Below are positions 26,057 through 34,486 of a stretch of DNA of 64,000 nucleotides, piece after piece; the first letter of the stretch is position 1, and each line of letters opens with the position of its first letter. Position numbers and translations under genes: made by a program. This stretch comes from Croceivirga thetidis (lineage in GTDB: Bacteria; Bacteroidota; Bacteroidia; Flavobacteriales; Flavobacteriaceae). The notes under the pieces are model-generated. The model did no database searches. It saw only the letters and a program-made list of their open reading frames with translations, and was not told the origin of the DNA. The stretch is taken from positions 62,001-126,000 of the forward strand of contig NZ_JAAWWL010000002.1 in NCBI RefSeq assembly GCF_012272815.1, in the 5' to 3' direction.

Positions 26057-27220
26057 ATGAAGAATTTACCTTCAATACAACAGTCTTTTAAAGTTCAGTA
26101 CAATTATAAGTTGGACTTTACCCAAAATTTGTTTTCAGCTGAAAATACCCTTTTAGCGAATCTTTTAAAAGCGTATTCGGCATCAGGTAATAAAGTCTTA
26201 GCGGTCATTGACGAAGGGGTTGCTAGAGCTCATCCGACTCTGGTCAATGACATTAAAAATTATGCAAATAGTTATAAGGACATAATTCAGGTTCAAGATG
26301 TTTTGATTGTTGATGGTGGGGAGCAGGCTAAAGTGAAACCAACAAATTTAGAACGAGTTTTAGGGGCCATTAACGATAGTCATATTTGCCGTCATTCTTT
26401 TGTTTTGGCAATTGGGGGAGGAGCCGTTATTGATATGGTCGGCTATGCAGCAACAACCGCTCACCGTGGGGTGAAGTTGATTCGGGTTCCTACCACGGTT
26501 CTTGCTCAAAATGATGCGGCAGTTGGGGTAAAGAACGGAATCAATTACTTTGAAAAGAAGAACTTCTTGGGCAGTTTTTCACCACCTTTTGCAATTGTCA
26601 ATGATTTAGAATTCCTTAAAACGCTTGAACAACGCGATTGGATTGCCGGAATTGCCGAAGCGGTTAAAGTAGCAGCCATAAAAGATGTGGATTTTTTCAA
26701 CTTTCTCGAATCGAATGCCACAAAGATGGCGGAGCGAAATATGGAAGCTACCGCAAAAATGATTCACCGATGTGCTGAATTACATATGCAACATATTGCC
26801 CAAGGCGGAGACCCTTTTGAAAGTGGTTCGTCAAGGCCACTTGATTTTGGACATTGGGCGGCACATAAATTGGAACAGATGACCAATTACCAATTGCGAC
26901 ATGGAGAGGCAGTTGCGATGGGAATTGCATTGGATGTTACCTATGCCAATGAAATTGGATTAATTGATACGAACACCTTAAACCGAGTAATCAAATTACT
27001 TGAAGAAATTGGATTCGAATTAGCATTGCCGGTTCATTCTGAAGCTGAAATCGAAGAACTACTGCACGGTATCGAAGAATTTCGAGAACATTTAGGAGGT
27101 CAATTGACCATAACTTTGATTAATGGAATAGGCATGAAGTATGATGTTCATGAAATTGACCTTAATCATATGAAAAAAGCAATTAATCTTAGAAAAGCAT
27201 CAAAAGTCGTTACTTTGTAA
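26057..27220 (+). CDS. eboD: EboD, 3-dehydroquinate synthase-like cyclase
   Basis: 387 residues. Sugar-phosphate cyclase superfamily (DHQS, EEVS and related). The NAD-binding 'AIGGGAVIDMVGYAATTAHRGVKLIRVPTTVLAQNDAAVGVKNGIN' and the zinc-ligand segments 'EAVKVAAIKD', 'FGHWAAHKLEQ' and 'LRHGEAVAMGI' are clear. The housekeeping AroB is usually ~350 residues and not in this context; the ebo position marks it as EboD. The product is probably a cyclised sugar-derived molecule, not identified experimentally. Confidence 0.93.
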   Translation: MKNLPSIQQSFKVQYNYKLDFTQNLFSAENTLLANLLKAYSASGNKVLAVIDEGVARAHPTLVNDIKNYANSYKDIIQVQDVLIVDGGEQAKVKPTNLERVLGAINDSHICRHSFVLAIGGGAVIDMVGYAATTAHRGVKLIRVPTTVLAQNDAAVGVKNGINYFEKKNFLGSFSPPFAIVNDLEFLKTLEQRDWIAGIAEAVKVAAIKDVDFFNFLESNATKMAERNMEATAKMIHRCAELHMQHIAQGGDPFESGSSRPLDFGHWAAHKLEQMTNYQLRHGEAVAMGIALDVTYANEIGLIDTNTLNRVIKLLEEIGFELALPVHSEAEIEELLHGIEEFREHLGGQLTITLINGIGMKYDVHEIDLNHMKKAINLRKASKVVTL

Positions 27221-27221
27221 G

Positions 27222-28415
27222 ATGCGGTTGAACGATAATTTTCATCTTTCCTATTGCAGTAACATCCATCCTGGAGAAAATTGGCAAAAGACATTTGATA
27301 GCTTAAAAGAGAATCTACCTAAAATCAAGGCCAAAATCAGTCCTGATCAAGAATTCGGACTTGGGCTGAGACTTTCTAACAAAGCCAGTGTCGAATTAAG
27401 CCAAAACAACAATCTGAAAGAATTTAGCGAATGGTTAGTTCAGAACAACTGTTATGTCTTCACCATGAATGGATTCCCATATGGAAATTTTCATGATGAG
27501 AAAGTTAAGGATAAGGTACACGAGCCAGATTGGACAACACAAGAAAGATTATCCTACACATTGCGATTGTTTGAACAGCTCGCAATACTCCTTCCAGAAG
27601 GTTTAGAGGGTGGGATTTCTACTTCTCCGATATCTTACAGGCACTGGTTTGAGGGAGATTTAGAAAAGCAAATCGCCATGGAAAAAGGCGCCGCTAATAT
27701 GGTTGAGGTTGCCTTTAATTTGCACGAAATAGAATCAGAAACTGGTAAGTTCCTACATCTTGATGTAGAACCAGAACCTGATGGTCTACTAGAAAATACG
27801 ACCGAGGTATTGGAGTTTTTTGAGAATTTTCTGGTTCCTGCGGCAGTTTCTCGATTCAATTCCATAGGTAAATCACCCGAAGAGGCAACTGATTTATTGA
27901 AAAGACATATTACGCTGTGTTATGATGTATGCCACTTTGCTTTAGCTTTTGAAGCTCCGGATAATACTTTCCAACGGCTTGCGGAAGCCGGCATACAGAT
28001 TGGCAAAATTCAGATAAGCGCTGCCCTCAAGATTTTGGAATCCAAAGAAAGCACAAGTGAAATTTGGGATGCTTTAGCAGCTTTTAATGAGCCTACTTAT
28101 CTTCATCAAGTTACTGAATTGATTGATGGGAAAGTTGTTACGTATTCAGACTTGCCAGAAGTATTGAAAAAACAAGCACCATTTACAGAATTACGGGCCC
28201 ATTTCCACGTTCCGATTTTTTTACAAGAGTTTGGTTTATTAAAATCCACCCAAGACCAAATAGTTGATACATTTAGTTATCTAGAAGATAATCCCGGGCT
28301 AACTAAGCATTTAGAAGTTGAAACCTATACTTGGGATGTGCTTCCTAAAAATTTAAAAATACCCATTGTCGATTCCATAGTACGTGAATTGAACTGGGTC
28401 AAATCCCAATTGTAG
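27222..28415 (+). CDS. eboE: EboE, xylose-isomerase-like TIM barrel protein
   Basis: 397 residues of the metabolite traffic protein EboE family. It opens 'LSYCSNIHPGENWQKTFDSL' and has 'HLDVEPEPDGLLENT', 'ITLCYDVCHFALAFE' and 'LRAHFHVPIFLQEFG', Glu/His/Asp residues spaced as in xylose-isomerase-like TIM barrels. The terminal residues are 'SIVRELNWVKSQL'. Activity unknown. Its TAG overlaps the GTG start of eboF by one base. Confidence 0.92.
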   Translation: MRLNDNFHLSYCSNIHPGENWQKTFDSLKENLPKIKAKISPDQEFGLGLRLSNKASVELSQNNNLKEFSEWLVQNNCYVFTMNGFPYGNFHDEKVKDKVHEPDWTTQERLSYTLRLFEQLAILLPEGLEGGISTSPISYRHWFEGDLEKQIAMEKGAANMVEVAFNLHEIESETGKFLHLDVEPEPDGLLENTTEVLEFFENFLVPAAVSRFNSIGKSPEEATDLLKRHITLCYDVCHFALAFEAPDNTFQRLAEAGIQIGKIQISAALKILESKESTSEIWDALAAFNEPTYLHQVTELIDGKVVTYSDLPEVLKKQAPFTELRAHFHVPIFLQEFGLLKSTQDQIVDTFSYLEDNPGLTKHLEVETYTWDVLPKNLKIPIVDSIVRELNWVKSQL

Positions 28416-29788
28416 TGAAAAAGACCGTTGTTATTAATGTAGTCGGATTGACCCAAAATCTGATTGGGGAACATACTCCATTTCTGACTTCATTTTTGAA
28501 AACCGGTTCGCGCTCATTTATAAGACCGGCACTTCCCGCTGTTACTTGTTCTGCACAAACTACGTATTTAACCGGAGTTAAACCTAGCGAACATGGTATA
28601 GTTGGTAACGGTTGGTATTTTGAAGACGAGTGTGAAGTAAAATTTTGGCGACAATCAAATAAATTAATCGAAGCTCCAAAGATTTGGGACAGCCTTAAAG
28701 CTGAGAATAAGGATTTTACCGTAGCCAATCTCTTTTGGTGGTATAACATGTATTCTACAGCTGATTATAGCGTCACTCCAAGGCCAAATTATTTGGCAGA
28801 TGGTAGAAAAATTCCAGATTGTTATTCCCATCCGGCATCACTGCGTGATGTTTTACAAGACAAATTGGGCACCTTTCCCTTATTTAGTTTTTGGGGTCCA
28901 AAGACTTCAATCAAATCGAGTCGTTGGATTGCAGATGCTACTATTTTGACCGATGAGCTATATGACCCAACCTTATCATTGGTTTATTTACCTCATTTGG
29001 ACTACAACATACAACGTTATGGTAATGATTTCTCGATAATTAAGAAAGACTTATTGGAAATAGACCAAGAAATAGAAAAATTGGTAAATCATTTTGATAA
29101 GCAAAATGCCAGTATTGTTATTCTTTCAGAGTATGGAATTACAAACGTTAATAATCCGATTCATTTGAATCGTCTACTTCGTGATAATGGATTTCTTTCA
29201 ATACGAACAGAAAAGGGGTTAGAACTCTTAGATGCTGGTGCAAGTAAGGCATTTGCTGTCGCTGACCATCAAATTGCCCATGTTTATCTAAATGATGACA
29301 GTATTAGGGCAGAAGTCCGCCAACTATTGGAAGGCACAAATGGTATTGAAACAATATTGGAAGGGGATACACTCAAAGAATGGGGTCTTGACCATGAGCG
29401 AAGTGGAGATTTTGTGGTCGTTGCCGATAAAGATTCATGGTTCACCTATTATTTCTGGCAAGATGATGCTAAAGCTCCGGATTATGCCAGAATGGTTGAT
29501 ATTCATAAAAAGCCTGGCTATGATCCAGTTGAAATGTTCACCGACCCAAAAGATAAATTGGTTGTTCCAAAAATCATATGGAAGCTTTTAAAAAAGAAAA
29601 TGGGTTTTCGGACGGTTATGGACGTAATACCACTTAAGGCAGAATTAGTCAAAGGATCTCATGGTCGTATTCCAGAATCCAAATCCGATTGGCCAATTTT
29701 TATCACTGACCGGAAAGATGTATTAAAGAATGAATCAATAAAAGCAACAGATGTTTTCTCTATTTTAGAGCATCTTTTAAAACCTTAA
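28415..29788 (+). CDS. eboF: EboF, alkaline-phosphatase-superfamily phosphodiesterase
   Basis: 457 residues. It belongs to the type I phosphodiesterase/nucleotide pyrophosphatase family: the nucleophile threonine lies in 'PAVTCSAQTTYLTG', then 'GIVGNGWYF', 'LVYLPHLDYNIQRYG' and 'KGSHGRIPESKSDWP' with metal ligands. It starts with GTG at 28415, overlapping the eboE TAG by one base (TAGTG), a coupled arrangement. No signal peptide, so it is cytoplasmic. It may remove a phosphate or nucleotide group from the ebo metabolite, by inference. Confidence 0.9.
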   Translation: MKKTVVINVVGLTQNLIGEHTPFLTSFLKTGSRSFIRPALPAVTCSAQTTYLTGVKPSEHGIVGNGWYFEDECEVKFWRQSNKLIEAPKIWDSLKAENKDFTVANLFWWYNMYSTADYSVTPRPNYLADGRKIPDCYSHPASLRDVLQDKLGTFPLFSFWGPKTSIKSSRWIADATILTDELYDPTLSLVYLPHLDYNIQRYGNDFSIIKKDLLEIDQEIEKLVNHFDKQNASIVILSEYGITNVNNPIHLNRLLRDNGFLSIRTEKGLELLDAGASKAFAVADHQIAHVYLNDDSIRAEVRQLLEGTNGIETILEGDTLKEWGLDHERSGDFVVVADKDSWFTYYFWQDDAKAPDYARMVDIHKKPGYDPVEMFTDPKDKLVVPKIIWKLLKKKMGFRTVMDVIPLKAELVKGSHGRIPESKSDWPIFITDRKDVLKNESIKATDVFSILEHLLKP

Positions 29789-29791
29789 CCA

Positions 29792-30148
29792 ATGAAATCT
29801 TTTTTAAAAATTTTAGCCATCATTTTCGCCTTACTATTTATAGCTGCTGCTGTTGTTCAGTATAATGACCCAGATGCAATAAAATGGTATGTGATTTATG
29901 GAATGGCTGCGTTAGCCTCAATATTGTTTGTCTTAGGTCGATTGAAATTTTTATGGGCACTTTTTTTGTTCGGATTTTTTATCGGTTTTGCTATTTACTC
30001 ATGGCCAGTAAAATTTGAAGGTGTTACCATCGGAGAAGGGGACATTGTCAATATCGAAAGAGGAAGGGAGGCACTTGGCCTTCTAATCGCCGCCTTGGCA
30101 ATGGGACTTTTTGCGTATGGAAGCTGGCAGATGCCAAAAAAGGTCTAA
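29792..30148 (+). CDS. TMEM220-family small membrane protein
   Basis: 118 residues, four hydrophobic helices ('ILAIIFALLFIAAAVVQYNDPDAIKWYVIYGMAALASILF ...' is the family signature, shown here only in outline as 'QYNDPDAIKWYVIYG'). The transmembrane 220 family is found in Bacteroidota and animals with unknown role. 3 bp behind eboF, so it is part of the ebo transcript. It overlaps the convergent dnaX by 4 bp. Confidence 0.88.
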   Translation: MKSFLKILAIIFALLFIAAAVVQYNDPDAIKWYVIYGMAALASILFVLGRLKFLWALFLFGFFIGFAIYSWPVKFEGVTIGEGDIVNIERGREALGLLIAALAMGLFAYGSWQMPKKV

Positions 30149-31860
30149 AAATCCAAATCAAATTCTTGACGCAAGAGGTCAATTGCTGGGTTTTTTTCCC
30201 GTAGCTTTTCATATTTCTCTTCGGGGGTAAAAGCGAATTTTTTTGCAACCTCTTCGTTTACTTGAATTTCTAGCTCGATTGAGTGATTTTGAAGTTTGCC
30301 TTTGAGGTAGGCCATTAATGGTCCTTGCTCCCGCTCAATTTCCTTTTTCATGGTACCGTTTGGCAGCTCAATGAAAATTGTACTTTCTTCTTTTAATTTA
30401 GGTTCATCTGCAAGTAGATTACTTGCCATTATTTTCTTGCCAGAAGCATCTAGCTTGGCAGCGTAGTCCTTCCAGTGTAATAATAGCTCATCATGAGTAA
30501 ATGAATTTGAAGGTAGATTGGCTTCTACAGCAGGTGTTTTATTTGATTGGTGTTCCTTTTTGGCTTTTAAACTTGACAGTGAAAGTCCTGATACCCGAGA
30601 AGGCATGTTCTTAAGTTCAACTTTCTCAATTTCAGGAATTGTTTGTGTAGATTCAGGAATCGAATTTTGAGCGGCACCTTTTTTCTCGGCTGCTTCATGC
30701 ACTTTTTCCTCTATGGAATAAGTCTTTGTTTCCGGTACTTTTACATAATCTTGGTTTCTAAAGTAACTCGCTGGAATTATGAAATCATCCTTTTTTTTTT
30801 CGTTGTCAAAATTCAACGAGGCTACCTTCATCAACGTTAATTCAACTAACAATCGTTGGTTTTTACTATTCTTATAGCTCAAGTCACAGCTATTGGCCAT
30901 ATCCAATGCTTGTATTAAGAAGTCTTTACTTGCACTATTCGATTGTTCGGCATATTTCGCCTTTGTTTCATCACCCACCTCAAGTAAAGCAACGGTTTCT
31001 GGATGCTGGCAAACCAACAAATCCCTGAAATGTGAAGCTAAACCAACGATAAAATGGTGGCCATCAAAACCTAAGGCCAGTGTTTTGTTGAGCAATAGCA
31101 GCAATTCAGGAATCTTACCGCCTAGTATTAAATCAGTTGCCTCGAAATAGGTATCGTAGTCAAGCACATTGAGGTTTTCTGCAACAGCTTTTCGAGTCAA
31201 TTCCTTACCTGAAAAACTGACGACCCTATCAAATATTGATAATGCATCTCGCATGGCACCATCTGCCTTTTGAGCGATAATATGAAGGGCATCTTCTTCA
31301 GCATTGACACCTTGTTCGTTGGCAATGTACTTCAGGTATTCTACGGCGTCCTTAACAGTTATCCTTTTGAAATCAAAAATTTGACATCTTGAAAGGATGG
31401 TTGGAATAATCTTATGTTTTTCAGTCGTAGCTAAAATGAAAATAGCGTGTTTTGGGGGTTCTTCCAATGTTTTTAAAAAGGCATTGAATGCCGATTGGGA
31501 GAGCATGTGAACTTCATCAATAATGTACACTTTATAGTTGCCAACCTGGGGTGGTATGCGCACTTGGTCGGTTAAGCTTCGAATATCATCTACTGAGTTA
31601 TTTGAAGCCGCATCCAATTCGAAAATGTTGAAGGCAAAATCCTCATTTTCTGCCTCAGTACCATCTTGGTTTATTTTTTTAGCTAAGATTCGTGCACAGG
31701 TGGTTTTACCAACACCCCTAGGACCACAAAAAAGTAATGCTTGTGCCAAGTGATTGCTGGCAATGGCGTTTTCAAGGGTATCTGTAATGGCCTTTTGGCC
31801 AACAACATCCTTGAAGATTTGTGGACGGTATTTACGAGCTGATACTACAAAGGGTTCCAA
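30145..31860 (-). CDS. dnaX: DNA polymerase III subunits tau and gamma
   Basis: 571 residues from a TTG at 31860. No ATG exists in the open frame upstream, which runs to a TTG at 31935; the family aligns from 'EPFVVSARKYRPQIFKDVVGQ', favouring 31860. Clamp-loader ATPase: Walker A 'GPRGVGKTT', 'VYIIDEVHMLS' and sensor/arginine finger 'TILSRCQIFDFKR'. The four zinc cysteines of E. coli DnaX are missing, replaced by an acidic loop, as is common in flavobacteria. Domain III ends near 'LLVELTLMKVASL'. Just after it (E354-K357) is an A10 run described separately. The tail binds polymerase/helicase in tau. Convergent with the ebo operon. Confidence 0.96.
   Translation of the reverse strand: MEPFVVSARKYRPQIFKDVVGQKAITDTLENAIASNHLAQALLFCGPRGVGKTTCARILAKKINQDGTEAENEDFAFNIFELDAASNNSVDDIRSLTDQVRIPPQVGNYKVYIIDEVHMLSQSAFNAFLKTLEEPPKHAIFILATTEKHKIIPTILSRCQIFDFKRITVKDAVEYLKYIANEQGVNAEEDALHIIAQKADGAMRDALSIFDRVVSFSGKELTRKAVAENLNVLDYDTYFEATDLILGGKIPELLLLLNKTLALGFDGHHFIVGLASHFRDLLVCQHPETVALLEVGDETKAKYAEQSNSASKDFLIQALDMANSCDLSYKNSKNQRLLVELTLMKVASLNFDNEKKKDDFIIPASYFRNQDYVKVPETKTYSIEEKVHEAAEKKGAAQNSIPESTQTIPEIEKVELKNMPSRVSGLSLSSLKAKKEHQSNKTPAVEANLPSNSFTHDELLLHWKDYAAKLDASGKKIMASNLLADEPKLKEESTIFIELPNGTMKKEIEREQGPLMAYLKGKLQNHSIELEIQVNEEVAKKFAFTPEEKYEKLREKNPAIDLLRQEFDLDF
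30777..30801 (-). promoter_or_regulatory. A10 slippery site in dnaX (programmed slippage or frameshift)
   Basis: On the coding strand, G-A10-G is read GAA AAA AAA AAG (A run at 30791-30800). The final codons form the heptamer A-AAA-AAG in phase. The -1 frame continues GGA-TGA (stop 30785-30787) and the +1 frame ATG-ATT-TCA-TAA (stop 30777-30779). A slipped product would end at ~358-360 residues, just after clamp-loader domain III, equivalent to gamma. E. coli uses A-AAA-AAG frameshifting and Thermus uses transcript slippage on an A9 run in the same gene. The downstream hairpin was not examined. Confidence 0.65.
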
Positions 31861-31958
31861 AACTTGACTGATTTTGAGCCAATAACAAATATAAAAATAG
31901 CTAAGAGCATTGACTAGACTTGCAATCGACCTCAATGAATAGTTATTAACAATTGAAG

Positions 31959-31966
31959 TAACTTTG
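31959..31966 (+). promoter_or_regulatory. Promoter -7 element of rnpB
   Basis: TAACTTTG matches TAnnTTTG and lies directly before the mature 5' end predicted from the P1 stem. Confidence 0.55.
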
Positions 31967-31968
31967 CA

Positions 31969-32260
31969 TTGCAGGGCACTCTATCGTCTCAATTGTTATT
32001 GAGGAGGAAAGTCCGGACACCGAAGTGCAGTATAGCGGGTAACACCCGTCCATCGAAAGATGAGGACAAGTGCAGCAGAAAGCAAGTACAGTTCGGCTGT
32101 AGTGAAATCAGGTAAACTCTATGCGGTGAAACGCCATGTAAACCAATGTTTGAGGGTTGCACGCCCAAATTGGAGGGTAGGCGGTTAGAGGTTTTGGGTA
32201 ACCAAGACCCTAGATAAATGGTAGGGCTCGACAGAATCCGGCTTATGACCTGCAGTCACA
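31969..32260 (+). ncRNA. rnpB: RNase P RNA (class A)
   Basis: Catalytic RNA of RNase P, which removes tRNA 5' leaders. The conserved P4 strands are both present: GAGGAAAGTCCGGAC at 32004-32018 and ACAGAATCCGGCTTAT at 32231-32246. TGCAGG near 31970 and CCTGCA at 32249-32254 close helix P1. The internal AGTGCAGCAGAAAGCA and GGTAAACTC-type segments match bacterial class A. Exact ends are estimated from the P1 stem and the promoter. Divergent from dnaX, followed by a terminator. Confidence 0.95.
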
Positions 32261-32262
32261 TC

Positions 32263-32294
32263 AATTGCCCTGGGTAAATGCCCAGGGCAATTTA
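32263..32294. terminator. Terminator of rnpB and rsmD
   Basis: Perfect 12-bp stem AATTGCCCTGGG / CCCAGGGCAATT with a TAAATG loop, between convergent rnpB and rsmD. Confidence 0.88.
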
Positions 32295-32300
32295 CCAAGG

Positions 32301-32834
32301 CTATTCAAAAAAACTGAAAACGGAACTTCCATATTTTCTTTGTTCAACGAATCTTGGTTCCGTTGACAAATCAATTTGTGGGGAATGTTCCACAACGAGA
32401 ACCCCGTCATCCATTAAAAGATCTTTTTCAAAAACAGTATTCGCGATTTTTTGCAATTCAGAGATTTCTAAATCATAAGGAGGGTCGGCAAAAATCACAT
32501 CATACCGTTCCCTTGTTTTTGATAAAAATGAAAACACATCATTTTTAAATGCATTTATAGAAAAACCCAATTCGCCAGCGGTTTTTGAGATAAACTTTAT
32601 ACAACCTAAGTGGGCGTCAATAGCTGTTATATCCTGAGCCCCTCGAGAGGCAAACTCAAAGCTTATATTTCCTGTGCCAGCAAACAGATCTAAAACTTTG
32701 ATTTCTTCAAAAAAGAAGCTGTTGTTGAGGATGTTGAACAAGGCCTCTTTGGCCATGTCGGTAGTTGGGCGAACGGGCAATTTTTTAGGAGCCAGCAATC
32801 GTTTGCCTTTGTATTTACCTGATATAATACGCAC
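32301..32834 (-). CDS. rsmD: 16S rRNA (guanine966-N2)-methyltransferase
   Basis: 177 residues. SAM-dependent methyltransferase for m2G966 of 16S rRNA. It opens 'MRIISGKYKGKRLLAP', then 'RPTTDMAKEALFNIL', the SAM loop 'VLDLFAGTGNISFEFASRGA' and the catalytic 'DVIFADPPYDL'. The start overlaps the last base of the DUF3822 gene. Confidence 0.95.
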   Translation of the reverse strand: MRIISGKYKGKRLLAPKKLPVRPTTDMAKEALFNILNNSFFFEEIKVLDLFAGTGNISFEFASRGAQDITAIDAHLGCIKFISKTAGELGFSINAFKNDVFSFLSKTRERYDVIFADPPYDLEISELQKIANTVFEKDLLMDDGVLVVEHSPQIDLSTEPRFVEQRKYGSSVFSFFE

Positions 32835-33634
32835 TAGAAGGAATTTAGAATCGCAAAATCCAAAGCACCCTTTGGTATTTTAGAAAAATCAACTGTTGGG
32901 TTGATTGGCTGAATTACTTCAACATCATGTACGTATGCTCTAGCAATCTCTAGGTATCTCTCCTCTTCCTTGGAATTGCCGAATAATCTTAGTTTAACTT
33001 CATCCAGAGAAATACCCAATTGTTCCAAGCTAAAAAGAATGTGATAAAGAAAATCCTCTTTAGTACTAATGGTATGTTGGTTGTAAAGGAGGAACCTGTT
33101 ATCATTCATTATTAGAACCTCCATTTCTTGATTCACTAGATGTACAAAACAATGGGGACCTGGTTCCCGGTTTTGTTTCAGAAAGGTTTTTAATAGAACA
33201 GTGGAATTATGTAGCTCGCGAAATTCACTGAAAACCTCTGAGATTAGTTCATTTATTTTACTAAAAGGGGTATAGACGTTTACAAGATCCAGACTACCCA
33301 AATCATCATAGGTTACACTATCATTGGAGGTAATGGTTGCATTAAACTTTAGGTAGTCCTGTAAGTTGTCCTTGCTAAAAAGCGCCTTAGGCACCAAACT
33401 CGAGTTATTCGTTCTATGAATTATCAGAATATCTTCGAACGAGCTCCCAATTAAATTGTGTTTCTCTAAAAGTGATTTTAAGTCTTTTGAAAGTAAATAG
33501 GGTGTTTGTTCGGCATCGTAAGAATGGCCACCATGGTCAATAATTTCATTATTGACCGAATCTAAGACACAAAAAGAAAGTCCATTCAAGCCAACTTGAA
33601 TGGACAGTTTCTTAAAGGATTCCATAGAATCCAA
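32834..33634 (-). CDS. DUF3822 family protein
   Basis: 266 residues. It begins 'MDSMESFKKLSIQVGLNGLSFCVLDSVNNEI', the DUF3822 pattern, an ASKHA-like (actin/hexokinase-like) domain found beside rsmD in many Bacteroidota. Segments 'DILIIHRTNNSSLVPKALF' and 'FVHLVNQEMEVLIMNDNRFLLYNQ' agree with a duplicated alpha/beta fold. No activity is known. It shares one base with rsmD and is followed by a conserved membrane protein gene upstream. Confidence 0.85.
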   Translation of the reverse strand: MDSMESFKKLSIQVGLNGLSFCVLDSVNNEIIDHGGHSYDAEQTPYLLSKDLKSLLEKHNLIGSSFEDILIIHRTNNSSLVPKALFSKDNLQDYLKFNATITSNDSVTYDDLGSLDLVNVYTPFSKINELISEVFSEFRELHNSTVLLKTFLKQNREPGPHCFVHLVNQEMEVLIMNDNRFLLYNQHTISTKEDFLYHILFSLEQLGISLDEVKLRLFGNSKEEERYLEIARAYVHDVEVIQPINPTVDFSKIPKGALDFAILNSF

Positions 33635-33642
33635 AATTTAAA

Positions 33643-34368
33643 TTATTTATCGTTTCTGTCGTAAAGTGGAGGCCAGTTTCCGTTGGTGCTTACATCGGTA
33701 AGAGAACCAACTTTAACGAACTCGCCATTGACTTCTTCAACACTGTTTCTTGCGTTTTCCTGTGCTTTCAAAGATGCTGGCTGATCATACAGTACAACGT
33801 CCTTTTTAATCTTAGCTTCAAAAACAGGTGCCTTATAACCACTCTTGTCAATGATATCAGCCTTCATTTCAAACTTTTCCCCATTCTGGGCAAAAGGAAC
33901 ATCCATCATTGTCTTGTATCGGTCGTCAGCTTTAAATAATGAATCCTTGACCTTAACCGTCCCAAGGGTATCGATTACAACAGTATCTACTTGTAAGTCG
34001 ATTTGGTACGCCTTGTCAAAACGCATAAAAGAAGAATCTCTTTGTGTCGTGATGGTATAGTCACCAGTATCAACAAACTTGATAAGGCTATTGAAGTTTG
34101 CCGCATATTTACCATTAACCGATTTGTATGCTTCTTGAGCATCTCGTATATCTTTCAATTTGTTGATTACGGCCTGAAAACGTTCTTGGCGTACTTTTTT
34201 GAATTCAATCGGGCCGTTTACCGAGCCATAAATTTTGTAAGCGAAGAAAATACTTAAGGCTGCAAAGACTAACATAATCAATGGCCTAAGCTTAGAAGGT
34301 AGAAATTTGTCAATTACATAAACCAATCCGACGGTTAATAAAATGACTAGAATAACTGCTAGTATCAT
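33643..34368 (-). CDS. Membrane protein with pilin-like periplasmic domain
   Basis: 241 residues. Two N-terminal helices ('ILAVILVILLTVGLVYVI' and 'LIMLVFAALSIFFAYKIY') are followed by a region 'RFQAVINKLKDIRDAQEAYKSVNGKYAANFNSLIKFV', which resembles the minor-pilin/pseudopilin pattern. The rest is beta-rich. Conserved in Bacteroidota, function unknown. It lies 8 bp upstream of the DUF3822 gene in the same direction, so likely one transcript with rsmD. Confidence 0.78.
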   Translation of the reverse strand: MILAVILVILLTVGLVYVIDKFLPSKLRPLIMLVFAALSIFFAYKIYGSVNGPIEFKKVRQERFQAVINKLKDIRDAQEAYKSVNGKYAANFNSLIKFVDTGDYTITTQRDSSFMRFDKAYQIDLQVDTVVIDTLGTVKVKDSLFKADDRYKTMMDVPFAQNGEKFEMKADIIDKSGYKAPVFEAKIKKDVVLYDQPASLKAQENARNSVEEVNGEFVKVGSLTDVSTNGNWPPLYDRNDK

Positions 34369-34442
34369 AGGTGTTTTCGTATTACTTTAAGTTAATTAGT
34401 GGTTACAGACAAATCTACAATTTTTTTTTAATGACGAAAGTT

Positions 34443-34470
34443 TTTGTGTGCTTTTCTAACCCTATATTTG
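34443..34470 (+). promoter_or_regulatory. Candidate promoter of the helicase operon
   Basis: TTTG (34443-34446), 16-bp spacer, TATATTTG (34463-34470, exact TAnnTTTG). A start site near 34476 agrees with the TTG initiation codon at 34487. Confidence 0.5.
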
Positions 34471-34486
34471 GGACTTTCCATTTGTA

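Noticed and set aside
26057-27220. AroB housekeeping 3-dehydroquinate synthase
   Set aside because: Placement between eboC and eboE identifies it as EboD; the superfamily is shared.
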